A stretch of DNA of 64,000 nt from Tubulanus polymorphus (lineage: Eukaryota > Nemertea > Palaeonemertea > Tubulaniformes > Tubulanidae), in contig NC_134026.1 of the NCBI RefSeq assembly GCF_964204645.1, positions 18,680,650 through 18,744,649 on the forward strand, given 5' to 3'. The position numbers and the translations under genes were made by a program. The notes below the pieces were generated by a model, which worked only from the letters and a program-made list of their open reading frames with translations, was not told where the DNA came from and did no database searches. Positions 1 through 9,435 of the stretch are shown here, piece after piece (the stretch's first letter is position 1; each line of letters begins with the position of its first letter).

Positions 1-344
1 AAGAGTCAAGATTAGCCCGAATAAATGATTCTATTTCGGATGGTATTGTCAAATGTTACTCTAAGTTATGTAACCGGTTAATACCAATTGATGATGAAAA
101 TAAATTATATAGTGATTTGAAAAATGACTATTTAGTTATGACTGAATTACAAAAATGGGTTGGTTACGCTTCATTTCAATTAGGATCGGTTATGACATTT
201 ATTTCTACTGGTGTCATAACATTTTCGAATATCAAACCTATGGAATATAAATCAGGTAAGAACGAAACAGATGGCGCCGCACGACAACCAAACGGCGAAA
301 CAGAAAATGAATCAGAACAAAAATTAACTAAAATAAATGAGTGA
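1..344 (+). CDS. Unknown virus-element protein, 3' part only
   Basis: The reading frame is open from base 3, so this is the C-terminal ~113 residues of a gene that starts left of the window. A mildly hydrophobic stretch (LGSVMTFISTGVITF) is followed by a polar tail rich in Asn, Glu and Lys. I do not recognise the family. The next gene's ATG overlaps this gene's stop codon, which suggests a compact, co-transcribed rightward cluster with the integrase and ATPase. Confidence 0.55.
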   Translation, partial: ESRLARINDSISDGIVKCYSKLCNRLIPIDDENKLYSDLKNDYLVMTELQKWVGYASFQLGSVMTFISTGVITFSNIKPMEYKSGKNETDGAARQPNGETENESEQKLTKINE

Positions 345-705
345 TGGCGTTAAGAAAAAGGTTAGATCTGAGAAACAAATTAAATGGGCAAGAGAATTAG
401 GTAAAAGATCTGCAGAATTAAAAAAAGCTAAGAAAAAGAAATTAACTGAAATAAATGAGTCACAGACTTTATCTGATATTGATTCAAATAATAATCCATC
501 TAATGCTTCTAATGCTGGAAGTAATAATTACTTATATATTACAATTGGATTAGTAACAGTTATTATATTATCCGGTGTAATATATAAATCAAAATTCAAA
601 TCTGATGAAAAAGATGATTCCAATGATAATAAACCTATTATACCAGAAAATAAGCCAAATAATAAAGTCATTGAAACTAAATCTAAATTATCATTAATGG
701 ATTAA
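337..705 (+). CDS. Small basic single-pass membrane protein
   Basis: 122 residues. The first ~45 are strongly basic (runs such as KKAKKKK), then comes a Ser/Asn linker, one transmembrane segment (YLYITIGLVTVIILSGVIY, about residues 66-84) and a polar Asp/Asn/Lys tail. The start overlaps the stop of the upstream gene, and the stop lies six bases before the integrase start. Small membrane proteins of this kind are common in Polinton-type elements. No specific function can be assigned. Confidence 0.6.
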   Translation: MSDGVKKKVRSEKQIKWARELGKRSAELKKAKKKKLTEINESQTLSDIDSNNNPSNASNAGSNNYLYITIGLVTVIILSGVIYKSKFKSDEKDDSNDNKPIIPENKPNNKVIETKSKLSLMD

Positions 706-711
706 AATAAG

Positions 712-1800
712 ATGAAAAAAGAACAATATTTAAGAGATTTATATTATAACCCAGAAAGTGAAGTATCATATTCTAACGTTTCAGAATTATGGGATAAAAT
801 TAAATCTGATAATGAAAATATAAAATATAGTGAATTAAAATCATGGTTACAAAACCAACCAACATATCAAATCCATAAGAAAATGGATAAAACTTATTTA
901 ACAAGAAAAGTTATGGTTTCATATATCGATCAACAATGGCAAGCAGATTTAATTGATATGAAGAACTTAGAGGAATACAACAAAGGATATTTCTGGATAT
1001 TAAATGTTATAGATATATTCAGTAGATACGCATGGTCAATTCCAATCAAAAATTAAACTGGAATAGAAGTAACAAATGCTTTTAAATCAATATTTAAAGA
1101 AGCTATTCCAGATAAGATACAATTTGATGAAGGTAAGGATTTTTATAATAAACATTTTTAAAAACTATTATCTGATAACGATGTAGATTATTTTTCAACA
1201 CACTCAGATAAAAAAGCATCTATTATAGAAAGATTTAATAAAACATTGAAAATTAAAATGTGGAAATATTTTACTGCTAATGAAACATATAAATATATCG
1301 ATGAGTCTATAAATATGTTAGATGATTTAGTGAAAGGTTATAATAATTCTAAACATAGTTCTATAAATATGAAACCTATACAAGCTAGAAAAGAAGATAA
1401 TTCAGAAATAGTTTGGAATAATTTATATGGTGCGTTTGTTACATATGATTTTGGTGAACCTAAATTAAAAATAGGACAACACGTTAGAATATCTAAATAT
1501 AGAAAAACATTTTATAAAGGTTATACCCCTAATTTTACTGAAGAAATATTCAAGATTAAAAAGATAATATTAACTAAACCTTTTGTTTATAAACTAGAAG
1601 ATCTAAAAGATGAAGAAATATTAGGTTATTTCTATGAACAAGAATTATCACTTGCCCCAAATCCAGATGAAACAGAATACAAAATAGAAAAAGTATTGAA
1701 AACAAAAACTCTTAAAGGAAAAAAGTATTCTTTGGTGAAATATAAAGGGTATGATGATAAATTTAATGAATGGATTTATCTAGTAAAATTAAAAGAATAA
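712..1800 (+). pseudogene. Retroviral-type (rve) integrase with chromodomain, two in-frame stops
   Basis: One continuous frame of 362 sense codons interrupted by TAA at 1054-1056 and 1159-1161. An N-terminal helical region is followed by an RNase H-fold integrase core. I see the first acidic residue in WQADLIDM, the second in IQFDEGKDF and the glutamate in KASIIERFNKTLK, which is the D,D-35-E pattern of Polinton and retroviral integrases. The last ~40 residues form a chromodomain-like module (YSLVKYKGYDDKFNEW). Polinton integrases insert the linear element and chromodomains can direct targeting. The stop is directly followed by the ATPase ATG at 1801. The two nonsense codons make this copy dead unless they are read through. 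Confidence 0.85.
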
Positions 1801-2412
1801 ATGAATAAAGATTTATTTATATTTGAACCGCATAATATGTTAGTTACTGGAGTAACCAATTGTGGTAAAACACATTTCATATTAGATTTGTTAGAAACTA
1901 TATATAAGAATCATTTTGATTATATAATATTATTTTGTCCTACTTATGAAATGAATAAAACATATAATAGAGATATAGTTAAGATGAAAAAGTTTATTAC
2001 ATTAAATCCTAAAACAGTAAAAGAAAATTTAGATAATTGTATTAAAATAGCAATTGATACTTATAAAGGATTAAATACATTATTCATTACAGATGATTGC
2101 GCAAATTTACATGATTCAAAAGTGAGAGAAAGTGAGTTATGTTATCTGGCTTTCTCTGGGAGACATTTTGGGATAACAACATGGGTTTTAAATCAAAAAT
2201 ATAATTCAATTGTTAAAGACTTTAGGGAGAATATAAGATTTCTAGTTTTATTTTATAACAAAGATAGAAAATCTATGCAACAATCATTGGAAGAAAATCA
2301 AATTATACCTACTGAGTTACATGATGAATATATGAATAAATCAAAGAATAATAAAGGTTCAAAATTATTACTGAGGCTTCAATTTCCATATGAATATAAA
2401 TTTATAAAATAA
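1801..2412 (+). CDS. FtsK/HerA-type genome-packaging ATPase (A32-like)
   Basis: 203 residues, intact. Walker A is GVTNCGKTHF at about residues 17-26; Walker B is NTLFITDDCA at about 95-104; a later polar motif is LNQKYNSIVKDF. This is the usual signature and size of the packaging ATPases of Polintons, adintoviruses, virophages and nucleocytoplasmic large DNA viruses, which drive DNA into the capsid. It begins on the base after the integrase stop. Its last ~29 codons and 3' flank are duplicated just downstream (see repeat at 2326-2806). Confidence 0.85.
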   Translation: MNKDLFIFEPHNMLVTGVTNCGKTHFILDLLETIYKNHFDYIILFCPTYEMNKTYNRDIVKMKKFITLNPKTVKENLDNCIKIAIDTYKGLNTLFITDDCANLHDSKVRESELCYLAFSGRHFGITTWVLNQKYNSIVKDFRENIRFLVLFYNKDRKSMQQSLEENQIIPTELHDEYMNKSKNNKGSKLLLRLQFPYEYKFIK

Positions 2413-2806
2413 GATATTTTAAGTATTTATGTATTAGGTATGTATTAGGTATGTATTAGGTATGTATTAGGTATGTATTAGGTATGTTTTAGATACGCAT
2501 TAGATACCTTAATACTTAAAACCCCCTTTTTTAAAATAAATATTATTTATACAATTTTCAACCAATTTATTTTTATTTTTTCAACTAATATATGAATAAA
2601 TTAAAGAATAATAAAGGTTCAAAATTATTACTGAGGCTTCAATTTCCATATGAATATAAGTTTATGAAATAAGATATTTTATGTATTAGATTGTATTAGA
2701 TTGTATTAGAATGTATTAGATATGTATTAGATACGTATTAATGCCTTAAATACTTAAAACCCCTTTTTTTATTTACTATTATTTTATACAATTTTCATCC
2801 AATATT
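2326..2806. repeat. Tandem duplication of the ATPase 3' end and flank, with 11-bp repeats
   Basis: The last ~85 bases of the ATPase gene plus the following non-coding DNA (from about 2326) recur from about 2586, offset 260 bp, with few substitutions. Both copies contain short GTATTAGGTAT-like 11-bp repeats (five clear units at about 2431-2485, diverged ones at 2670-2735) and both end in a CTTAAAACCCC plus T-run block. The second copy stops at the end of the opposite-strand gene at 2808. This is therefore the convergent junction of the rightward and leftward gene sets, where transcription from both sides should end. Confidence 0.85.
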
Positions 2807-2807
2807 A

Positions 2808-3722
2808 TTATTTGAGATAAAAATCACTATCTGAATCACTTTCATAAGGCCCTAACAATTTATTCAAATGCTCTACCGAATCTTCTTCTTCAAATTCTTC
2901 ATTATAATCCTTTTTCATCCTATTTACCGAATCATCAATAGTTACTACTTTATCTTTCGTAAAAAATGTATCCACATTTTCTTTATTATCAATACGCTTT
3001 CCTGTAACTATATTTTCATATAGAGTGTTTGCTCCTAATATTTCATTTACAATGTTTGATCCTAATATTTTTTTAGCAGCAGATAAATCTAATTTACCAT
3101 TACTAGGTTCCTTAGATAAAAATTCACCTAATAAATCTTCATATAATTCTTTACCATTTACTTTTTTATTTGAAACAAACTTTGTAACATATTTAAATGG
3201 GTGTTCTATAAATTCCCTTATACCAACACGTTTTATTACATTAGTCATATGTACATTTGTATTCATATGATTATTCCAATTTGATGGAAAGTTTGAAAAT
3301 TCACCATTACAGTAATCACAATAATTTCTATTTTCACTAATATTTAATATTATTTCATTATTTGATGTAGAAGGTAAAACATTATTTGATGTAGAAGGTA
3401 TTACATTATTTGATGTAGAAGGTATGACATTATTTGATGTAGAAGGTATTACATTATTAGATGTAGAAGGTATTACATTATTAGATGTAGAAGGTAAAAC
3501 ATTATTTGATGTAGAAGGAATATTATCTATAATATCATTAATATTATCTTTTTTATTTATATCATTATAACGCTCAATTAAATATTCTTTGTATTGATTT
3601 AATTCATTTAATAAAAATGTTCCAATATATTCATTTATTCTTTTATAAGGTATTACATAATATAAATTATCATTGATTTCTTTATCAGCTTTTATTCTTT
3701 CATATACTTTACCTCCTTCCAT
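2808..3722 (-). CDS. C2H2 zinc-finger protein with PSTSNN octapeptide repeats
   Basis: 304 residues. An N-terminal helical region (about 1-65) is followed by seven copies of PSTSNN spaced by VI or VL, and then a single C2H2-type finger (CDYCNGEF, later H and H in NNHMNTNVHM, about residues 136-158). Next comes a region with basic and amphipathic stretches, and the acidic C-terminus ends in SDSDSDFYLK. The finger suggests DNA or protein binding. Possible roles are a core or late regulatory protein, but the family is not one I can name. It is the last gene of the leftward set and starts directly after an AT-rich TAAATG-type leader. Confidence 0.65.
   Translation of the reverse strand: MEGGKVYERIKADKEINDNLYYVIPYKRINEYIGTFLLNELNQYKEYLIERYNDINKKDNINDIIDNIPSTSNNVLPSTSNNVIPSTSNNVIPSTSNNVIPSTSNNVIPSTSNNVLPSTSNNEIILNISENRNYCDYCNGEFSNFPSNWNNHMNTNVHMTNVIKRVGIREFIEHPFKYVTKFVSNKKVNGKELYEDLLGEFLSKEPSNGKLDLSAAKKILGSNIVNEILGANTLYENIVTGKRIDNKENVDTFFTKDKVVTIDDSVNRMKKDYNEEFEEEDSVEHLNKLLGPYESDSDSDFYLK
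3358..3524. repeat. 24-bp coding minisatellite, seven units
   Basis: Seven near-identical 24-bp units (core TTTGATGTAGAAGGTA on the plus strand) encode the PSTSNN-V-I/L octapeptides of the zinc-finger protein. Units are contiguous with no unique spacers, so this is a coding minisatellite and not a CRISPR array. Confidence 0.95.
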
Positions 3723-3754
3723 TTATTATATAAATTTTTATTAAAGTTAAAATT

Positions 3755-5005
3755 TTAATACATAACACTATTTAATTGAGAATTTACAATATTTAATTGT
3801 GCGTCAGATATAATATAAATATGCATTTTGAAATTTTTGTCTCCTCTTTTCTTTGTCATGAATAATTGTATTCCATCTTTAGTGTTCTGTAGTTTTTTTC
3901 CAGAACCATGCAATGAATAATCCTCTGTTGTTCTAAAATCTAACCATAATGCATATTTATTACCGGTATAATAATCAATTTGATTAATATTACAATTTTC
4001 AGATGATTTCACTTTTTCATTCATAAAATGTTTTCTAATTTCTGGCCATTGATCTATCATTCTCATTCCTTGACAAAATATTTTATTTGCTATTCCTTCG
4101 ATAGTTATTTCTACTTTTGTTATTTCAGGATTATAATAATTATCAACATTTATTGCGCCATTAGAATATGTTGCAATGGTAAAAAATATTAATATACCTT
4201 TAATAGATCTTCTTGGGAAGTTAATATTCTCATTAATAATTTCATCATTTGCATTAATAGTTACAGTTTTAAATTTATCAATATAATCATATAATAATGA
4301 AAATCCTTGATTGTATTGAGTTTGAATTATACTTGAAATATTTTCATCAGTTACTGTATCATATTCTAAACATATATTCGATAATTTATAACCCATATCT
4401 TTAACAACGCTAGAGTATACAATTTCATTTGCAGGAGCAAATGTTATTTCTAATATAACATCTTCTTGAATTGCGTATTTATATAAAGGTGCATTATTAT
4501 TTATCAATTCAAAGTCTAATGGAATTTTATATTTGCTTCCATATATACTTTTTATCAATTTATCTACAGCATAAGTTAATATTGCATTATGTGCTTCTGA
4601 TCTTAATTTATTTTGGTTTTCTGATTGGATTCCTTGAAATATCATATTATTTCTATTTTCTTTAGTTAACCATAAATCTTTATAATGCATAAATAAATTA
4701 TAATCATCTAATGAGAAAACTGTTTCTGGTCCAATCTTTATAGTTAATTTTTTAATCAAATATCTTCCAACATTATCGACAACATAATTATTATTATTAT
4801 TACCAGTTACTTTTATATTAGCTGATAAATAAATACTATTTGGAACATAAAAAGTATTTTGTGTTAACCGAGGGATTCTAACATATAAAGTTTCATCGGG
4901 ATTAATATGAGAAGGGTTATGAGTAATTATATGATGTGATCTTTCTGCTTTAATAGCATTAGATATTCTAGAATTCTGAGAAGGATTTATGTAACTCCCA
5001 CTCAT
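3755..5005 (-). CDS. Probable major capsid protein (double jelly-roll type)
   Basis: 416 residues, uninterrupted. The sequence is beta-rich with few charged helices. An N-terminal arm is followed by LYVRIPRLTQNTFYVPNS, a strand-rich first half, VDNVGRYLIKKLTIKIG, and a second half with ISSIIQTQYNQGFSLLYDY and INENINFPRRSIKGILI. It resembles the abundant 'uncharacterized' capsid-like proteins annotated in animal Polintons. Its position with the packaging ATPase and a penton-like gene fits virion assembly. The assignment as double jelly-roll capsid rests on family resemblance and context, not on a structure comparison. It is one of the few long genes of this element with no break. The start is preceded by the shared T-run/TAAATAAATG leader. 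Confidence 0.65.
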   Translation of the reverse strand: MSGSYINPSQNSRISNAIKAERSHHIITHNPSHINPDETLYVRIPRLTQNTFYVPNSIYLSANIKVTGNNNNNYVVDNVGRYLIKKLTIKIGPETVFSLDDYNLFMHYKDLWLTKENRNNMIFQGIQSENQNKLRSEAHNAILTYAVDKLIKSIYGSKYKIPLDFELINNNAPLYKYAIQEDVILEITFAPANEIVYSSVVKDMGYKLSNICLEYDTVTDENISSIIQTQYNQGFSLLYDYIDKFKTVTINANDEIINENINFPRRSIKGILIFFTIATYSNGAINVDNYYNPEITKVEITIEGIANKIFCQGMRMIDQWPEIRKHFMNEKVKSSENCNINQIDYYTGNKYALWLDFRTTEDYSLHGSGKKLQNTKDGIQLFMTKKRGDKNFKMHIYIISDAQLNIVNSQLNSVMY

Positions 5006-5025
5006 TTATTTAACAAAAAAAATAA
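5006..5025 (-). promoter_or_regulatory. T-run/TAAATAAATG leader of the capsid gene (type example)
   Basis: On the minus strand the capsid start is preceded by a run of T, then GTTAAATAAATG. The same layout (T-run, 3-8 bases, then TAAATAAATG, TATAAATG or GTAAATG) precedes the genes starting at 3722, 6607, 7919, 8370, 8812, 9058, 9416 and 10193. It resembles the T-rich plus TAAATG late promoter of poxviruses. A promoter role here is inference. Confidence 0.5.
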
Positions 5026-6028
5026 TTATTCATTTTTGATTATGTTTACTAACCCAAAAATAATAGCACTTACAACTGTAATTAAAAATAAAATGATATG
5101 TTCAGCAGCAAAGTTAAGAATATTACCTGCAGATTTCAATATAAAACCAACAATTGATGCAATAATTCCTGGTAAAGCTGCAGCAGATTTTTTAGATAGT
5201 TCCCATACATATTTTGCTAATTTTTTTGAACCATCTTTAACTTTATCTTGTATTGAATTATTATCTGGGGGTTTATCCGGTTTATTGGGAGTAGGAGTAG
5301 ATTTCAAAGAATTTGATATAGCTAAACCAATTGTTGTAAATACCATAGTTACAGATGTTACAATTGAAAGAATTGTTATACCTTCTAACTTAAATAATAA
5401 TCTTATTCTATCTTTTAATGATATTTTAGAATCTGGTTTAATTATTAAATCTTTAAAAATAACTTTTAATTTTTTAATATGATTAAGATCATATGATTTT
5501 AATGATATATCTCTTTCTTTTTCCTGTAATTCTTTGTTATATTTTAAATCATCTATTTATTTTTCTAAAGCTAACTTTCTGCTTTCATAATCAGCTTCGT
5601 CTATTACTTGAAGATCTCTATTTAATTCTAATTGTTTTAATTCTTCATTTGCATTAGTTAAAATCTTTTTCTAACATGGTTATTTTAGAAAATCTCATCT
5701 TAATATTAGCAATTTCACCAGCTGATTCTTGCATACCTTTAATTTCTCTACGTGCTTGTTCAGGAAATGCTTCTAATTCATCATCAGTTAAATCAAGTAA
5801 TCCTTTTTCTAGTAAAGATTGTATTCGATTTATTCCAGTTTCAGTACCGGGTGTATCTAAAATACTATTCATATCTTCGTCAAATGAATGAACTGTATCA
5901 AACATTTTATCATAATGTTTCACTAATTCTAATTGATTTGAATCATTATCAATTGGTTGAGTGTCTCTTCTCGATGTTTCTGGTGTTGAAGATCTTAATT
6001 TATCTAATCGTTCTCCATACTCTTCCAT
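5026..6028 (-). pseudogene. Coiled-coil protein with hydrophobic C-terminus, broken gene
   Basis: About 334 codons in three pieces. From the ATG at 6028 the frame runs 124 codons, then shifts at an A-run near 5,672. It continues through a charged coiled-coil region, meets an in-frame TAA near 5,560, and stays open to 5026. The N-terminal part is acidic and helical (LLDLTDDELEAFPEQARREI). The C-terminal ~100 residues carry a Pro-rich linker (STPTPNKPDKPPDN) and two or more hydrophobic segments (ALPGIIASIVGFILKSAG; IILFLITVVSAIIFGLVNI). Large helical-plus-hydrophobic proteins are usual beside the capsid gene in such elements and may be membrane-active or minor virion components. No named family is recognised. 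Confidence 0.6.
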
Positions 6029-6607
6029 TTCTTGATGGTTTCAAATAAGTAATTAATTCTTTTTTTAAATGCTCTTTCATATTCATTAATTTCTCCTTGT
6101 GTTACATTTTCTATTTCATTATTAATACTTATTTTTTTAATTCTAGATGGGTCTAACTTAAACAAAGTTGATTTTGTTAATATTTTGCTTTGTTTTTTAT
6201 AAGAGATATCAATATAATAATCTTTTCCCAAATGATAATCTTTTTTTAAATGATAATAATATTCACCATTTTAAATTTTGTACTAAAAGTCTGACGCCTC
6301 TATCATTTAAATTATATCCAGAATTTTTAAATATATGTTTTAATTTATACATTTGGTTTGTATATTCTAAATCTTGTCTTTCTAAATCTGGATTTAAATT
6401 TTCAGATTTTATTCTAGATTTAGTTCTTCTATCATATTCCTCTGTTGATGGGGCTTTAGTACCACTATCTGTTAAATTAGAATTATATGCTGATTCATCA
6501 TCATTATCAATATTAGTTTCTTCATCATTATAATCAGGTTGTGGTTCTTCAGATGTGCAGGGTTCACTAAAAGTACCCATTTCATAATCTTCTCCACCTT
6601 CTTCCAT
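6004..6607 (-). pseudogene. Acidic protein, probably one gene split by a frameshift
   Basis: The first part (6607 to 6263, 114 residues) starts at ATG after the shared leader. It is strongly acidic at the N-terminus, with a basic helical second half ending in VRLLVQNLKW. The second part (open frame from about 6,270 to 6004) has no good ATG of its own, begins immediately where the first stops, and overlaps the start of the next gene by 25 bases. The simplest reading is a single ~200-residue gene with a frameshift near 6,265. An alternative is two genes, the second starting at the TTG at 6231. Family unknown. Confidence 0.45.
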
Positions 6608-6629
6608 TTACATAATAAAAAAATTAAAA

Positions 6630-7919
6630 TTAAAAATATAATATTCCTCCGATTACAATTCCTATACAAGTTAAAGCTAATTTAGCATTTTCATGGGATT
6701 TATTATCATTATCAGTTTTAATTATATCATGTTGAATATTATCAGTTTTAATATTTTCTGATGTATTGTAATCTCTTATTTTAGAATCATTATTTAATTT
6801 AATATTATTAGTTTTAGTTTCTGTTGATTGAATATGTTTTTTATTTTTTTCACCTTCCATTAATTTTGGAGCAGTGATAACCTTTTTATTTATATCATTC
6901 AATCCAAATGAATTATTTATTGTTGCAGTTTTAATTAGATTATTATAACCAATTATGTTTCCCATCTTTAATACTAAATCATTAGAAATAATGAATAGAT
7001 TAGGGCCTATACAATAATTTAATCTAATATGTGATTTATCTAAATAATTTTGATATCTTACTATGTTTTCTGGAATCGATCTATTTTTATCATTATGAAT
7101 GGAATCTTCAAAAAATACTTTAAATTGTTTCTGCGCATCGAATGAAGTGTTATCATTTCCAATTATTGGGGATCTTGTTTCAACTTGCGCACCTAAAATA
7201 CATATCAAATAAGTTCTAATAGATTGATTTATTCTTTGTATACCTGATTTTGTAAAACCTTCACTATTTTCTAAAATGAAATTAATCCAACCATTATTAT
7301 TATCAATTTTATAATTATGATAAGATCCAATTCTATGCAAATAATCAATTCTTTTTATTTCATACTCTTCACCAACACCTTGCAATTTACCATGCGCTCT
7401 AAAATTGGAATTAATATTTATATTAAATTCATTACATATTTTATAAAACTTAGATAGATAAATATTATCGTCCAATTCTTTAAAATATTTAGATCCAGGA
7501 CATTCTAATTCATTTAATATTATTCCGATTTGAAAATATGTGTGAAATCTAAATATTGTGTGAATTAATTTTAAATCAGAATATTTCAAATTTTTATCTA
7601 AGTTATTTTAATGATCATTCAGACTTATACCACAACCAGTTGTTGCACAATAAACAGCAAAATTTACTTGGTTCTGCCAATATTTCATATTAGATTTTAC
7701 TTTATATATATGATATTCATCTCGAGTAAAAGTAACTTCATATGTATTAAATATATTTTCCATTTTAGAAATAAAAAACTGTGATTCAGTAACATAAATT
7801 TCTAAATTAGTTAATGAATTTAAAACTAAATTTTTATATGTAATATTTTTTTTTTAATCTATTGCAGGAATATTATATTTAATTGATTTATTATATTGGA
7901 AAGCTTTTGGAAACCCCAT
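6630..7919 (-). pseudogene. Unknown conserved-looking 429-codon protein with two in-frame TAA
   Basis: From the ATG at 7919 one frame runs to the stop at 6630, interrupted only by TAA at codon 22 (about 7,855) and a second TAA near 7,611. The product looks globular and mixed alpha/beta (for example FRAHGKLQGVGEEYEIK and IRTYLICILGAQVETRS) for about 320 residues. A polar Asn/Lys linker follows, then a C-terminal membrane anchor (ALTCIGIVIGGILYF). I do not recognise the family. The anchored C-terminus and its place among small membrane proteins suggest a virion-surface or membrane-associated role, as inference only. Confidence 0.55.
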
Positions 7920-7935
7920 TTATATAATTAAACAA

Positions 7936-8370
7936 TTAATAATTAACTAATTCTTTTAATAATTTATCTTGTTCTTCAACTGTAATATGACCATTTAAAC
8001 TTATTATATAATCTAGTGTATTCTTTAATTTATTAATTTCTTTTATATTAGTTTTAATTTTTTCTTTATTACTTTTTATATTCAATTTTGAACTTATACC
8101 AGTTAAAACACTTGATGATAATCCTAACACACCAATTGATATAGCTAAAGGTGTTAATGGTGAAAATATTGCTAAAAATGTTATTACAGAACTAATTGTA
8201 ACCGAACCACTGATAATAAGATAATATATAATTTTACTTTTTAAATATTTTTTCTTTTTAACTTTTAAATCATTTTCAAATTCTAATATTTGTGTTTCTA
8301 AATATATTTTTAATTTAGTTTTATTTATATCATGAGGAATAATATCAATATTATCAACTTTATCATCCAT
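7936..8370 (-). CDS. Small protein with coiled coil and paired membrane helices
   Basis: 144 residues. An N-terminal charged helix (LETQILEFENDLKVKKKK) leads into a membrane hairpin (YLIISGSVTISSVITFLAIF and PLAISIGVLGLSSSVLTGI), then a second charged helix to the C-terminus. The start follows a T-run/TAAATAAATG leader, and only ~20 bases separate it from the gene downstream. It belongs to a run of three small membrane proteins (7936-9058). Function unknown. Confidence 0.6.
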   Translation of the reverse strand: MDDKVDNIDIIPHDINKTKLKIYLETQILEFENDLKVKKKKYLKSKIIYYLIISGSVTISSVITFLAIFSPLTPLAISIGVLGLSSSVLTGISSKLNIKSNKEKIKTNIKEINKLKNTLDYIISLNGHITVEEQDKLLKELVNY

Positions 8371-8389
8371 TTATTTAACAAAAAAATTA

Positions 8390-8812
8390 CTAATTAGTAA
8401 ATCTATACGCTACAAATATAACAATAACTGTTTCCCCTAAAATCCAAATTATTTCATATTTCTGTTGTTCTTTACTTGGGGTATAATAATCTGATATTGT
8501 AGGTTTATGTAGATGTAATTTTTCTTTATTGGTTACCGCGTTATATAAACTCATTGCATCATCAACTGATTGAAAATCTCTATGAGAAATCTTCTGATTA
8601 TATAATTCCTTGTTAATATAATCCATATAGTTTTGTCTTTTTTCTCTATATTCTTCTGCTGCTTTATTGTATTTCTCTAACGCTAAGTTATGTCTTTTTT
8701 GTTCTGTTAATGATCCATTTTTATCAATTTGCTTAAATAAATATCCACCACCAGTAAATGCTAAAGCGTTAACAATTGCCGATCCTATAATAGTTATAAC
8801 TACAGAAGCCAT
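8390..8812 (-). CDS. Small membrane protein with two transmembrane ends
   Basis: 140 residues. An N-terminal hydrophobic segment (VVITIIGSAIVNALAF, about residues 4-19, Gly-rich after it) and a C-terminal one (IIWILGETVIVIFVAYRF) flank a charged, helical middle region with NLALEKYNKAAEEYREKRQ. The start has the shared leader (TAAATAAATGGC). Family not recognised. Confidence 0.6.
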   Translation of the reverse strand: MASVVITIIGSAIVNALAFTGGGYLFKQIDKNGSLTEQKRHNLALEKYNKAAEEYREKRQNYMDYINKELYNQKISHRDFQSVDDAMSLYNAVTNKEKLHLHKPTISDYYTPSKEQQKYEIIWILGETVIVIFVAYRFTN

Positions 8813-8836
8813 TTATTTAGTAAAATAATTACGCAT

Positions 8837-9058
8837 TTATATAGGAGGAATATATTTCTGTTTTTCCAAATAATCAATAGTTAAATTAGATAAAGTAACT
8901 GCTAATGTTAATTTTAAAATATCATTTATATCAAATCTATCAACATTAACACTTCCCATTTTAAATACTTTTTTTAATACCATTGAATAACCAACAGTTC
9001 CAACTGATAGTAAGGCTCCATTATATAAACCAGTTATTATCCACTTATTATCACTCAT
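8837..9058 (-). CDS. Very small membrane protein
   Basis: 73 residues with one or two weakly hydrophobic segments (GLYNGALLSVGTVGYSMVL; ILKLTLAVTLSNLTI). Its ATG overlaps the terminator region of the preceding gene (TGAATGAGT), showing tight packing. The upstream T-run is present. Function unknown. Confidence 0.5.
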   Translation of the reverse strand: MSDNKWIITGLYNGALLSVGTVGYSMVLKKVFKMGSVNVDRFDINDILKLTLAVTLSNLTIDYLEKQKYIPPI

Positions 9059-9416
9059 TCATTTATCAAAAAAATCACCATCTTCAAAATATTTAGTTAT
9101 TTTAGTGATGATTAATTCAACATTTATAGTATTATTAGTTTCATTTGTATATATTTCAATTATTATTTTTTTTAATATCATCGATGATAAAATCTTCATC
9201 TAATTCATAAAATCTTAAAGATTCTCTAATTAAATTTGTAATCTTTTCTTCATTTAAAGTTTCTTTATATATTGTTGTTTCATACTCAAATGTTGTTTCA
9301 TTAGAAAATGCAATATCTTTAATATGTGTTAATACATCAGTAATGTTAAATTTCATTTCTTTCTCACGTTTAAAATCAAATCCAAAACATATACTCGGTC
9401 CAACAGTTATATTCAT
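9059..9416 (-). pseudogene. Small unknown protein with a frameshift in an A-run
   Basis: From the ATG at 9416 the frame gives 86 residues and stops at 9156, directly after a run of eight A. A second frame is then open for ~33 codons and ends at a TGA touching the next gene's ATG at 9058. This spacing matches the rest of the cluster, so the real gene probably spans the whole interval and is broken near 9,163. The product is charged, without membrane segments (FNITDVLTHIKDIAFSN). Function unknown. Confidence 0.5.
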
Positions 9417-9435
9417 TTATATAATGAAAAAATTA

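Noticed and set aside
712-1800. Reading the integrase as two separate intact genes
   Set aside because: Both parts share one frame and together form a single integrase core; neither part is complete alone.
3358-3524. Regular 24-bp repeats resembling a CRISPR array
   Set aside because: No unique spacers; the units are contiguous and encode an in-frame octapeptide repeat.
5036-6533. Plus-strand ORFs (148, 71, 98 and 121 aa) in the virus element
   Set aside because: They are antisense to leftward genes with consistent leaders and spacing.
6630-7919. Adenovirus-type maturation protease
   Set aside because: I looked for a His-Asp/Glu-Cys order with family motifs and could not see it; left as unknown.
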